20,373 nucleotides of DNA from Bacteroidia bacterium (lineage in GTDB: Bacteria > Bacteroidota > Bacteroidia > Cytophagales > Cyclobacteriaceae). The stretch spans positions 1-20,373 of the forward strand of contig JAENVX010000157.1 in the NCBI GenBank assembly GCA_016650355.1, written 5' to 3'. Below, piece by piece: positions 1 through 8,033 of the stretch (its first letter is position 1; each line of letters starts with the position of its first letter). Made by a program: the position numbers and the translations under genes. Below the pieces are notes generated by a model. The model was not told where the DNA came from and ran no database searches. It was given only the letters and a program-made list of their open reading frames with translations.

Positions 1-279
1 CTTGAAACCTACTACGAGCCATGGATTGAACTTTCAAAACAGGGGGTTGGTGTTCATTGTGGCGAATGTGGCTGTTGGAATAAAACACCACACACAGTGT
101 TCCTCGCCTGGTTTGCAGATGTACTTGATATCCTTGGTAAAAATAAAATTGGCTTTTCGTTGTGGGAGTTTATTGGTGATTTTGGAATTCTGGATAGTGG
201 ACGACTAGACGTGCAATACACAGATTGGTATGGTCATAAACTCGATAAAAAATTGCTTGACTTACTCATGAAGTCTTAG
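1..279 (+). CDS. GH5-like glycoside hydrolase, C-terminal part (5' end outside window)
   Basis: The frame is open from base 1 to the TAG at 277-279, giving 92 residues of a protein that starts upstream of the window. The piece reads as the last third of a GH5-type (beta/alpha)8 glycosidase. It has a strand ending in VHCGECG, whose Glu22 of the fragment (bases 64-66) fits the GH5 nucleophile position. After it come a helix with FLAWFADVLDIL and a GFSLWEF strand, where the conserved Trp near the active site would sit. GH5 enzymes cut beta-1,4-glucans or mannans with retention of configuration. The GH26 mannanase 44 bases downstream on the same strand makes a mannan or glucomannan substrate plausible. 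The subfamily cannot be judged from the fragment, and any signal peptide lies outside the window. Confidence 0.75.
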   Translation, partial: LETYYEPWIELSKQGVGVHCGECGCWNKTPHTVFLAWFADVLDILGKNKIGFSLWEFIGDFGILDSGRLDVQYTDWYGHKLDKKLLDLLMKS

Positions 280-323
280 TTTAATATTGTTAGGTCTGAG
301 AATTAACTCTTAGGAACACTAAA

Positions 324-1502
324 ATGCGACTCTCCATTTTATTCACCAATTTACTCTTAGCATTAATCTGTCTTGTTTTTTCAATGAATCATGTTGCCGG
401 GCAAAAACTAAAACTTATTGATGAAGCTGCTACGCGTGAAACAAAAGTGTTGTACAAGAATCTTAATAAGCTTTCTAAGAAGCATACACTTTTTGCGCAC
501 CAGCACGCCACTGAATACGGTCATGGGTGGCGAGGTGAAGAAAATCGTTCGGATGTAAAATCGGTAACGGGATCTCACCCTGCAATGATTGGCGTTGATC
601 TAAGCGGTTTTAGTGGGCGCACACCTGAGGATATGCAGCACGCCAAAGAAAGCGTAAGAAAAGTTGTGATTGATGCATATAACCGAGGGGGTGTGACAAC
701 AGTTGCGTGGCATTTCTCAAACCCCGTTTCGCGTGGAGGTTTTTATTGGAATGATTCTCTTTCACTTCCAGCTGTCAAATACATCGTTCCAGGAGGTGAA
801 GCGCACGAACAATACAAGGAAATTTTGAAAGGAGTTGGCGACTGGGCACATAGTATTAAGGGTGCCGATGGAAAGTTGGTGCCAGTAATTTTCAGGCCGT
901 ATCATGAATTTGACGGTGGGTGGTTTTGGTGGGGCAAACCGCACTGCACACGTGAGGAATTTATTTCACTTTGGCGCTTCACAGTTGCTTATTTAAAAGA
1001 TTCCCTCCATGTTCATAATTTTATATACACCTTTTCCCCCGACAACAAATTCAAGACACAAGAAGAGTTTCTAGAGCGATATCCAGGTGACGAATGGGTA
1101 GATATGGTGGGTATGGACAACTATGGTGATATGGGGCGCAACCGATATGCACTTGATACCGCTGCGTTGAAACTAAAAATTGTTTCAGATTATGCAATCA
1201 ACGCAGGTAAGTTAGCTGCATTTACTGAGACTGGGTTGGAGTCTATACCCAATACCACGTGGTGGACTGAAACCTTATTGAAGGTAATGAAGACCTACCC
1301 AATACCCCTGGCATACGTATTAGTCTGGCGAAATGACAGCCGCAGTCCCACACATTACTACGCTCCTTTTCCAGGCCAGGTGAGTGTACCTGATTTTATG
1401 AAGTTTTATGATGACCCGTATACTTTGTTTGAAAATAATTTGAACAATATCTATCACAAAAAAAGAAAGTACAGGAAGATGGAATCTGGCAGCCAAAAAT
1501 AG
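324..1502 (+). CDS. Secreted GH26 beta-mannanase
   Basis: This is a 392-residue glycoside hydrolase of family GH26, which cuts internal beta-1,4-mannosidic links with retention. A signal peptide covers about residues 1-27, with a hydrophobic core and cleavage near VAGQ, so the enzyme is exported. The family hallmarks are present: FRPYHEF with Glu195 as the predicted acid/base, followed by the aromatic GGWFWWG segment, and FTETG with Glu302 as the predicted nucleophile. The length fits one catalytic domain with no separate binding module; the last ~20 residues are Lys/Arg-rich. It lies 44 bases after the GH5-like gene and 41 bases before the sulfatase, so an operon is likely. The family call is secure from the two catalytic motifs. 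Activity on mannan rather than another GH26 substrate, such as mixed-linkage glucan or xylan, is inferred. Confidence 0.92.
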   Translation: MRLSILFTNLLLALICLVFSMNHVAGQKLKLIDEAATRETKVLYKNLNKLSKKHTLFAHQHATEYGHGWRGEENRSDVKSVTGSHPAMIGVDLSGFSGRTPEDMQHAKESVRKVVIDAYNRGGVTTVAWHFSNPVSRGGFYWNDSLSLPAVKYIVPGGEAHEQYKEILKGVGDWAHSIKGADGKLVPVIFRPYHEFDGGWFWWGKPHCTREEFISLWRFTVAYLKDSLHVHNFIYTFSPDNKFKTQEEFLERYPGDEWVDMVGMDNYGDMGRNRYALDTAALKLKIVSDYAINAGKLAAFTETGLESIPNTTWWTETLLKVMKTYPIPLAYVLVWRNDSRSPTHYYAPFPGQVSVPDFMKFYDDPYTLFENNLNNIYHKKRKYRKMESGSQK

Positions 1503-1543
1503 TTGATCAAGATATATCGCACTAGTAAAAGATATGTAAAGTA

Positions 1544-3298
1544 ATGAGAATTAGAACAACTATTTTATTATCCCTCTTAATGGTTGTCATCTCCCCTTTA
1601 CTGGCACAAAAAATAAAACCAAATGTTGTGCTTATCCTGACGGACGATCAAGGGTGGGGCGATTTAAGTTTACACGGAAATACATTGCTAGAGACTCCCC
1701 ATCTAGATCAACTGGCAAAAGACGGCACTCGTTTTAATAACTTTTATGTTAGCCCCCTGTGTGCACCATCAAGAGCAAGTATTTTGACGGGTCGTTATCA
1801 TTTGAAAACCGGTGTAGTATCTGTTTCAAAAAGTCTTGAAATTATGGACGGTGATGAAACAACGCTTGCCGAATTGTTTAAAGCCAATGGATATCAAACA
1901 GGCATTTTTGGAAAATGGCACAACGGGCAGCATTATCCAAACCACCCGAACAATCAAGGCTTTGACGAGTTTTTAGGTTTTTGTGCTGGGCATCTTTCAA
2001 ATTATTTTGATACGGTGTTAGAACGCAATGGGAAATCGGTAAAAACCAAAGGCTTCATTACAGACGTTTTAACGGACGGAGCCTTACAATTTATAGCGTC
2101 TAATAAGTCAAAACAATTTTTTTGTTACATCCCCTATAATGCACCACATAGTCCTCATCAGGTGCCTGATAATTATTTTAATAAACACAAAACCAAAGGA
2201 TTGGATAATGAGTTATCCAGTATCTATGGGATGGTGGAAAACATAGATGATAATGTTGGGCGAATTTTGAACTTTCTCAAACAAAATAATCTGGATGAAA
2301 ATACTATTGTCATCTTTCTCACCGACAATGGACCAAATGGTATTCGTTACAATGGAAATATGAAAGGTATTAAAGGAAGTGTTCACGAAGGCGGTGTGCG
2401 TGTCCCATTTTTTATCAAGTGGAAAAATCAGATACCAGCTGGTAAGATTATACAAATACCGGCAGCGCACATAGACATTTATCCGACTCTAATTGAACTG
2501 TGTCACTTGAACCCTATTTCCGCAAAACCAATCGATGGAGTAAGTTTAGCCACTATGATTTGGGGGGATAATGAGACCCCTGAATTTGACAGAAAACTTT
2601 TTACACATGTGAATTTCATACATGTACCAGCTATGCCCAATTCTGGCGGGTTTCGATCAAATCAATATCGCTTTGTGTATGAAAAAAGTAAACCACAACT
2701 TTATGATGTGACGAAAGATCCTACACAAGAAAAGGATATCGCGAATCAAAACATAGAACTTACAAATCAACTTTCAAAAGAGTATCTGAACTGGTTTTCA
2801 CAATCTTCGGAAGAATTAATATATGAAAGACAAATTGTACTTACGGCTAACGGTGCTGAGCTGCCTGTTTATGAAGCAAGTCTATCAGCAGGTATTAAAT
2901 TCAAAGAAGGACATGGTTGGGCGCATGATTGGGTGAAAGAATGGAGCAGTACTAAGGATAGTCTATCTTGGGAAATTGATTGTCAACTAGCGGGGCAGTA
3001 TGATGTAGAAATATTTTATCAATGTGAAAAATCAGAAGTGGGCTCAACGATTGAAGTTCAGTTAGGAAATGAAAAACGCAATGTAATTGTCAAAGACGCC
3101 TTCTACTCTAAACAAGTGCCAAGTCCGGATCGCATTGTAAGAAAAGAAGCTTACGAAATGGGTACATGGAAAAGTTTACCTGTAGGTACCTTTGCAATTC
3201 AGGAAGGAAGGCATATCCTTAAAATGAAAGCAATCAACATAAAAAATACCAATGTAGCTGAAGTTAAAGGACTAGAGTTAAAGTTCAACTATAAATAA
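1544..3298 (+). CDS. Secreted S1-family sulfatase with extra C-terminal domain
   Basis: This 584-residue protein is a type I sulfatase that removes sulfate esters, probably from a sugar chain. An N-terminal signal peptide ends near residue 21 (LLAQ). The activation motif is Cys73-Ala-Pro-Ser-Arg77; in this family the Cys is converted to formylglycine. Predicted metal ligands are Asp34, Asp35, Asp261 and Asn262. GKWH (Lys124, His126) and NAPH (His202) fit the sulfate-binding site. The catalytic region ends at about residue 430. Residues ~435-584 form a further beta-rich domain (AGQYDVEIFYQCEK, then LKMKAINIK near the end) that resembles a carbohydrate-binding sandwich, though I cannot name its family. 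No sulfatase-maturating enzyme is encoded in the window, so it must be elsewhere. The gene sits between the mannanase and an FG-GAP protein. Confidence 0.92.
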   Translation: MRIRTTILLSLLMVVISPLLAQKIKPNVVLILTDDQGWGDLSLHGNTLLETPHLDQLAKDGTRFNNFYVSPLCAPSRASILTGRYHLKTGVVSVSKSLEIMDGDETTLAELFKANGYQTGIFGKWHNGQHYPNHPNNQGFDEFLGFCAGHLSNYFDTVLERNGKSVKTKGFITDVLTDGALQFIASNKSKQFFCYIPYNAPHSPHQVPDNYFNKHKTKGLDNELSSIYGMVENIDDNVGRILNFLKQNNLDENTIVIFLTDNGPNGIRYNGNMKGIKGSVHEGGVRVPFFIKWKNQIPAGKIIQIPAAHIDIYPTLIELCHLNPISAKPIDGVSLATMIWGDNETPEFDRKLFTHVNFIHVPAMPNSGGFRSNQYRFVYEKSKPQLYDVTKDPTQEKDIANQNIELTNQLSKEYLNWFSQSSEELIYERQIVLTANGAELPVYEASLSAGIKFKEGHGWAHDWVKEWSSTKDSLSWEIDCQLAGQYDVEIFYQCEKSEVGSTIEVQLGNEKRNVIVKDAFYSKQVPSPDRIVRKEAYEMGTWKSLPVGTFAIQEGRHILKMKAINIKNTNVAEVKGLELKFNYK

Positions 3299-3304
3299 CC
3301 GATC

Positions 3305-4450
3305 ATGAATATACCTCTACTTCTGTTTATTATTTATTCCATTTCGGACAACTTCATTGAACCTAAATTTGAAGTGCAAGTACTTGATGATTCCATAGAA
3401 ATAGGATATGGCCTTGCAATCGGTGATGTAGATGGCGATCAAAAGCCAGATATTCTTCTGGCTGATAAAAAACAATTTGTGTGGTACCGCAACGGAAATT
3501 GGAAACGATTTGTGATGGTGGAGAATCTCACAGAATCGGATAATGTATGCATAGCCGCGCGTGATATTGATGGCGATGGAAAAGTGGAAGTAGCGGTTGG
3601 CGCACAATGGAACCCTGGAGAAACATCCGATACTCTAAAATCGGGTTCTGTTCATTATCTGGTGAGACCAAAAGATCCTACGCTAAAATGGATACCTATT
3701 GAACTTCATCACGAACCAACGATTCACAGGATGCGATGGGTAAAAGTTTCTGAAAATAAATTTCAATTGATTGTATTGCCTCTGCACGGCCGGGGTAACA
3801 AAGGAGGAGAAGGTCAGGGAGTAAACGTGATAGCTTATGAAGCACCAAAAAATCTTACGCAAAAGTGGAAGTATACTAGTATTGACAACTCTATGCATCT
3901 GACGCACAACCTGGATATTGTTGAAAATGGAAAGGGCGAACAAATTTATATAGGAGGAAAAGAAGGTGTAAAAATATTTTCGCATGAAAACGGAAAATGG
4001 GTTAACACCAACTGGGCAGTAGAAGGAAAAAGCTTTGGCGAAGTCAGAGTAGCAAAAGATAAACAACTTATTGCTGGTGTAGAACCCATGCATGGCACCG
4101 AACTAACTATCTACCCTCAAAGTAACAATCAGTCCCCGACATACACCGAACCTCGCAGTGTACTTGCTGCTGACCTTAATCAAGGTCATGCATTAGCAAT
4201 TGATGATGTATTGGCATCCGGAAATAACCAAGTGGTGGTTGGCTGGAGAGAGCCTAATGCTGAGAAAAAGGTAGGCATCAAAATGTTTGTGAATAGCAGC
4301 GGAACGTGGAATAGTTTTTGGATTGACGAAAATGGTATGGCCTGCGAAGATTTACAGCTAGCCGATTTGAATGGCGATGGCAAGAAGGACATTATAGCTG
4401 CGGGCAGATCAACCCACAATTTGAAAATTTACTGGAATAGAAGTAGGTAG
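3305..4450 (+). CDS. FG-GAP/VCBS-repeat beta-propeller protein
   Basis: This 381-residue protein has repeats of the FG-GAP/VCBS type, which fold into beta-propeller blades, often bound to calcium. Three calcium-loop motifs are clear: DVDGDQKPD at 41-49, DIDGDGKVE at 87-95 and DLNGDGKKD at 354-362. Degenerate blades lie between them, and the ends of the chain probably close the propeller. The N-terminus (MNIPLLLFIIYSIS) is hydrophobic but short and has no basic residue, so it is a weak signal peptide. The start follows the sulfatase stop by 6 bases and is in the same frame, so the two are surely co-transcribed. Such propellers occur in polysaccharide lyases, in sugar dehydratases of the aldos-2-ulose type and in binding proteins. 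I see no catalytic signature that decides among these. Confidence 0.8.
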   Translation: MNIPLLLFIIYSISDNFIEPKFEVQVLDDSIEIGYGLAIGDVDGDQKPDILLADKKQFVWYRNGNWKRFVMVENLTESDNVCIAARDIDGDGKVEVAVGAQWNPGETSDTLKSGSVHYLVRPKDPTLKWIPIELHHEPTIHRMRWVKVSENKFQLIVLPLHGRGNKGGEGQGVNVIAYEAPKNLTQKWKYTSIDNSMHLTHNLDIVENGKGEQIYIGGKEGVKIFSHENGKWVNTNWAVEGKSFGEVRVAKDKQLIAGVEPMHGTELTIYPQSNNQSPTYTEPRSVLAADLNQGHALAIDDVLASGNNQVVVGWREPNAEKKVGIKMFVNSSGTWNSFWIDENGMACEDLQLADLNGDGKKDIIAAGRSTHNLKIYWNRSR

Positions 4451-4515
4451 TAAAATACCAACTTTGTTTGTGCTCATGAATACCAAAGTGTGTTTCTTAA
4501 TCCGGAACAGATATT

Positions 4516-5157
4516 CTACTTCAACTTTCCCTCATACGTCTTCTTAAATAATTCAAAGCGAGGAATTGAAACTCCACGAACATAAGAACTGCCAGGATTG
4601 TGTTCAATGTAGTCTTGATGATAGCCCTCTGCTCTATAAAATTCGGTGAGTAGCTTTATCTCCGAAACAATTGGATTTTTAAAAGAATTGGCGAAATTCT
4701 TTTTCGCTTGCTCAGCCAAACCTTTTTCTTCGGTTGTTTTATAAAAAATAATGGAGCGATAAGAATTACCATTATCGGGGCCCTGCCGATCTAGCGTGGT
4801 AGGATCGTGTGACGTAAAAAATACTATTAACAATTCCGAATAAGTTATCAGTTTGGGATCATAATAAATAAGTACAGTTTCTGCATGCCCGGTTGTTTCG
4901 GTATTAACGAGTTCATATGTAGGATTTTTCACCGTTCCTCCAGCATAACCCGATACGGCAGAATCAATGCCAACTACAGCTTCAAAAATATGCTCGGAAC
5001 ACCAGAAGCAGCCTTCCGCAAAAGCAGCAACTGCTTTACCAGCAGGTGGAGTTATAGTAATTTTATTATCTATACTCTTCATATTAGGTTGAGCAGAGCA
5101 CGAGGATAGAATTGAAAATAAAGCTAAAACCGTAAGTGTTGATAGTATTCGTTTCAT
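4516..5157 (-). CDS. msrA: Peptide-methionine (S)-S-oxide reductase, lipoprotein form
   Basis: MsrA reduces the S-epimer of methionine sulfoxide in proteins. The signature GCFWC is at residues 49-53, with Cys50 as the catalytic cysteine and Cys53 a possible resolving cysteine. Further family motifs are SGYAGG, TGHAETV and GYHQDYI. The 213-residue length is the ~170-residue domain plus a leader. That leader is a lipoprotein signal ending in LSSC (Cys20), so the enzyme is probably anchored in the cell envelope and repairs periplasmic proteins. The residues after Cys20 (SAQPN) are not acidic, so there is no sign of the Bacteroidota surface-export signal. No MsrB domain or gene is next to it. It converges on the carbohydrate operon with 65 bases between the stop codons and is probably transcribed alone. 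Confidence 0.95.
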   Translation of the reverse strand: MKRILSTLTVLALFSILSSCSAQPNMKSIDNKITITPPAGKAVAAFAEGCFWCSEHIFEAVVGIDSAVSGYAGGTVKNPTYELVNTETTGHAETVLIYYDPKLITYSELLIVFFTSHDPTTLDRQGPDNGNSYRSIIFYKTTEEKGLAEQAKKNFANSFKNPIVSEIKLLTEFYRAEGYHQDYIEHNPGSSYVRGVSIPRFELFKKTYEGKLK

Positions 5158-5315
5158 ACTGTAAAGGTAATTGTTTATCTGTTTACTAACGCAGAAGTAG
5201 GTTTACTGTTTAGATTAATTCTATACGTTGTCGTATGGATGTCAATTTCAATATCCAGAAAACAAGTTTAATGAACAATACTGGCTCAATCACCTCAAAC
5301 CGATCGTTAATCATT

Positions 5316-5323
5316 TATTTTTG
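5316..5323 (+). promoter_or_regulatory. Candidate -7 box of the DUF1801 gene
   Basis: TATTTTTG matches the Bacteroidota -7 consensus TAnnTTTG and ends 26 bases before the ATG at 5350, so a leader of about 20 bases would result. I do not see a TTG at the expected -33 spacing, so this is a half-site. A chance match in AT-rich DNA is quite possible. Confidence 0.4.
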
Positions 5324-5349
5324 ATAATTTTATTGATCAAATACAATCC

Positions 5350-5955
5350 ATGGGAAGGCGAAATTTAAAAATAGATGTGTATATAGAAAAAGCTGCTCCC
5401 TTCGCACAGCCCATCCTAAATCATCTTCGGGAAGTCGTTCACCTCGCTTGCCTGGATGTAGTAGAAACGGTGAAATGGGGGTTCCCTCATTTTGAATTCA
5501 AAGGCATCTTATGCAGCATGGCGGCCTTCAAACAGCACTGCACTTTTGGATTTTGGAAAGGTTCAATTATGAGCGACTCTAAAAATGTAATGACTCGTAA
5601 CGCCATGGGACAGTTTGATCGAATCACTTCACTTTCTGATTTACCCTCTGATAAAATATTGATCGCCTATATTAAGGAAGCAATCAAATTAAATGATGAT
5701 AATGTTAAACTACCACAGCGAAGTAAAACAAAAAATGAAAAAGCGCTGACTATTCCCTCCTACTTTCTGAAAGAAATAAAAAAGAACAAAGCCTCAATGA
5801 AAACATTTGGAGGATTCAGTAACAGCAATAAAAAGGAATACATAGAATGGGTGGAAGAAGCAAAGACAGATGCTACCCGTGAAAAAAGAATGCAAACCGC
5901 CATTGAATGGATAGCAGAAGGTAAAATTAGAAATTGGAAGTATGTACGGAAATAG
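5350..5955 (+). CDS. DUF1801 / YdeI-OmdA-like domain protein
   Basis: A 201-residue cytoplasmic protein with no signal peptide. Residues ~15-115 form a DUF1801 domain, recognised by the sequence around WGFPHFEFKG, then CSMAAFKQHCTFGFWKG. The C-terminal third (~130-198), with IPSYFLKEIKKNKA and a WVEEAKTDATREKR helix pair, matches the YdeI/OmpD-associated family. This two-domain arrangement is common in Bacteroidota. The biochemical function is not known; the YdeI name derives from envelope-stress and peptide-resistance work in enterobacteria and should not be carried over without evidence. The ATG at 5350 is preceded by little Shine-Dalgarno sequence, as usual here. It converges on the SGNH hydrolase with only 15 bases between the stops and no obvious hairpin. 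Confidence 0.85.
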   Translation: MGRRNLKIDVYIEKAAPFAQPILNHLREVVHLACLDVVETVKWGFPHFEFKGILCSMAAFKQHCTFGFWKGSIMSDSKNVMTRNAMGQFDRITSLSDLPSDKILIAYIKEAIKLNDDNVKLPQRSKTKNEKALTIPSYFLKEIKKNKASMKTFGGFSNSNKKEYIEWVEEAKTDATREKRMQTAIEWIAEGKIRNWKYVRK

Positions 5956-5970
5956 CTAATGCGAAGTTGA

Positions 5971-6651
5971 CTATTTAATATATGGTCCAATAACTTCTGC
6001 CCAGATGTCATAGCCTTTCTTGTTCATATGAAGTCCATCCCCAACAAAAAGATCTTTCATTACGTTACCCGATTTATCCAGCATCGGATTCCATACATCT
6101 ATGAAAATCACATTCTCCTTTGTCTTTGTCCATGCATTCAGTAACTGATTGTAATCTTGATACTTTTCCTTTAGCCCCCAACGTGCTGTGCTTGGCTTAG
6201 GAGAAATAAATAATACCTCAACCTCCTGAGGGATATTTTTGCGGATCAGCAACAACAATTGATTAGCATCCTTTAATACTTCTTCAGGATTCTTTCCAGC
6301 ACCTATATCATTGTCTCCTTCATATATAAAAATCTGCCTGGGGTGATAAGGAACAATCAACTGATCTACAAAACTGACAAGGTCTTTCATTTGAGAACCT
6401 CCAAAACCTCTGTTAAGCACGTTGTGCTTTGGGAAACGCTCTCTGATATCATTCCAAACACGAATACTTGAGCTGCCGGTAAAGAGTATAATATTTTCTT
6501 TGTTTACCACACTGTCACCAGCAATAAGATTGTTTATTTCCTGTTGGAACCGAGGCGAATCTTGACCAAATACAGCCGGAAGAAAAAAGTAAAATAGAAT
6601 AAATCCACAAATAAGTGTCTTAAAGTTTACAACTGGGTTCTGGCTTTTCAT
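5971..6651 (-). CDS. Exported SGNH/GDSL-family hydrolase
   Basis: This is a 226-residue esterase or lipase-like hydrolase with a signal peptide ending near FGQ (residue 30). The four SGNH blocks are visible: block I FTGSSSIRVW with the probable nucleophile Ser61 in the GSS triplet, block II RGFGGSQ (Gly84), block III YEGDND with Asn114, and block V DGLHMN with Asp205 and His208. The arrangement resembles PAF-acetylhydrolase-like members that remove acetyl or other acyl groups, often from sugars. The substrate cannot be read from the sequence. It is the last gene of the minus-strand cysE-cysM-GNAT-SGNH run and starts 9 bases after the GNAT gene ends, so co-transcription is likely. A functional link to cysteine synthesis is not evident. 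Confidence 0.88.
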   Translation of the reverse strand: MKSQNPVVNFKTLICGFILFYFFLPAVFGQDSPRFQQEINNLIAGDSVVNKENIILFTGSSSIRVWNDIRERFPKHNVLNRGFGGSQMKDLVSFVDQLIVPYHPRQIFIYEGDNDIGAGKNPEEVLKDANQLLLLIRKNIPQEVEVLFISPKPSTARWGLKEKYQDYNQLLNAWTKTKENVIFIDVWNPMLDKSGNVMKDLFVGDGLHMNKKGYDIWAEVIGPYIK

Positions 6652-6660
6652 CAGTATAGA

Positions 6661-7113
6661 TTAAAGTAATTTCATCATGCAAATACTTTCTGCCACATCG
6701 ATATAGGGGGCGAAGTTGGGAATTCGAATGTAGCCCATCTTCTCATATGCTGCAATCGCTTCCGGTTGGTTAATTCCGGTTTCAAGTTTAGATTGAACAA
6801 AACCTACTTCCCTTGCCCACTCTTCCAATCTTTGCAGAATCATTTTACCTGTTCCCTGATTACGAAAAGCGGGCACAACATACATCCGTTTGATCTCCAT
6901 AGTACCTTTCCCTTTCATTGCCCGAAAGCAACCACAGCCCACCGCTACGTCACCTTCATAGGCGAGTATTATATGGAAACTGTCATCCACATGATTAAAA
7001 GGAGCAAAGTTTTGCTGAATATCCGGGTAACGGATCCACAGATCTTTATCCAACTCAATAATAAGTTTTTGAAAGGCAGGATCGGATGGCGTTGATCTTT
7101 TGAAGGTCGTCAT
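6661..7113 (-). CDS. GNAT-family N-acetyltransferase
   Basis: A 150-residue GCN5-related acetyltransferase that would transfer acetyl from acetyl-CoA to an amine. The acetyl-CoA pyrophosphate loop is R-N-Q-G-T-G at about residues 84-89, after the strand MEIKRMYVVPAF. The C-terminal part, AIAAYEKMGYIRIPNFAPY, is the usual last helix and strand. I start it at the ATG at 7113. A longer form would use TTG at 7125 and add four residues without family support. It lies 29 bases downstream of cysM and 9 bases upstream of the SGNH hydrolase gene on the same strand. Its acceptor is unknown; the fold resembles small single-domain members that act on free amino acids or small molecules. Confidence 0.88.
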   Translation of the reverse strand: MTTFKRSTPSDPAFQKLIIELDKDLWIRYPDIQQNFAPFNHVDDSFHIILAYEGDVAVGCGCFRAMKGKGTMEIKRMYVVPAFRNQGTGKMILQRLEEWAREVGFVQSKLETGINQPEAIAAYEKMGYIRIPNFAPYIDVAESICMMKLL

Positions 7114-7142
7114 AGATGGACGCAAAAGATAATATCAAAGAT

Positions 7143-8021
7143 TTATCCAAACAAATCCGAACTGAGATACCGGTCTCCCCTGTCGCAAATGATAAAAACA
7201 ATTACGCCTGATTCCAATTCACTTGCAATTCGCAATGCAGCCACCAGCGCGCCACCGCTACTCATTCCTGCCAATATGCCTTCTTCTTTTGCCAGTCTAC
7301 GCGTCATTTCACGGGCGTCCGTTTCACTAATGTCAACAATACGATCAACTCGCTCTCGTTCAAATATTTTCGGTAAAAATTCAGGTGACCATCTGCGGAT
7401 TCCGGGGATGCTCGAACCATCTGTAGGCTGAGTTCCTACTATTTGAATGCCTTGGCGTTGCTCCTTTAAATATCGTGATACACCCATGATTGTACCGGTC
7501 GTGCCCATAGCTGAGACAAAGTGAGTAATTTTTCCATTGGTATCATTCCATATTTCAGGGCCTGTAGTTTTATAATGAGCTTTATAATTATCAGTGTTGG
7601 AGAATTGATTTAAAATGTGATAACCTTCCTTATTGGCCATCTCTTCTGCAAGCTCACGGGAATATTCAATCGTTTTTTCATGAGGAGTTAAAATCACGTT
7701 TGCTCCATACGCCTCCATCGCGAGCACACGTTCGCGGGTGGAATTATCTGGCATAACGAGCGTCATATTCAATCCCATTATACGCGCAATCATGGCAAGA
7801 GCAATTCCAGTGTTACCACTCGTTGCTTCTACAAGTTTATCACCTGGTTTAATCTCTCCTCTGTCCAGCGCACCTTTGATCATACCATAGGCTGCACGGT
7901 CTTTCACACTTCCACCTGGATTGTCACCTTCAAGTTTTCCATACAACAATACCTTTTGATTAACAGGAATGCTCTGCAATTCAACAAGGGGTGTATTACC
8001 AATTAGTTCCGATAACTTCAT
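7143..8021 (-). CDS. cysM: Cysteine synthase B (O-acetylserine sulfhydrylase)
   Basis: This PLP enzyme makes cysteine from O-acetylserine and sulfide; CysM types can also use thiosulfate. Lys40 in GGSVKDRAA is the PLP Schiff-base lysine. TSGNTG (67-72, Asn70) is the substrate and cofactor loop, and SAMGTTGTIMG holds the PLP phosphate. The segment QPTDGSSIPGIRRW is typical of CysM and differs from CysK. The length of 292 residues fits CysM (~295-303). It begins 12 bases after cysE ends, so the two successive steps of cysteine synthesis are encoded together. In Bacteroidota that pair often stands alone, as here, without the sulfate-reduction genes nearby. The B versus A assignment rests on the one motif and on length. 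Confidence 0.93.
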   Translation of the reverse strand: MKLSELIGNTPLVELQSIPVNQKVLLYGKLEGDNPGGSVKDRAAYGMIKGALDRGEIKPGDKLVEATSGNTGIALAMIARIMGLNMTLVMPDNSTRERVLAMEAYGANVILTPHEKTIEYSRELAEEMANKEGYHILNQFSNTDNYKAHYKTTGPEIWNDTNGKITHFVSAMGTTGTIMGVSRYLKEQRQGIQIVGTQPTDGSSIPGIRRWSPEFLPKIFERERVDRIVDISETDAREMTRRLAKEEGILAGMSSGGALVAALRIASELESGVIVFIICDRGDRYLSSDLFG

Positions 8022-8033
8022 GTACCATTGAAT

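Noticed and set aside
3683..4093. Minus-strand ORF of 136 residues inside the propeller gene
   Set aside because: It lies wholly within a gene with clear calcium-loop motifs and has no recognisable domain or signal of its own.
4460..4490. Short inverted repeat (ACTTTG ... CAAAGT) between the converging propeller and msrA genes
   Set aside because: Six pairs over a long loop with no T tract; a terminator is expected here but this is not convincing.
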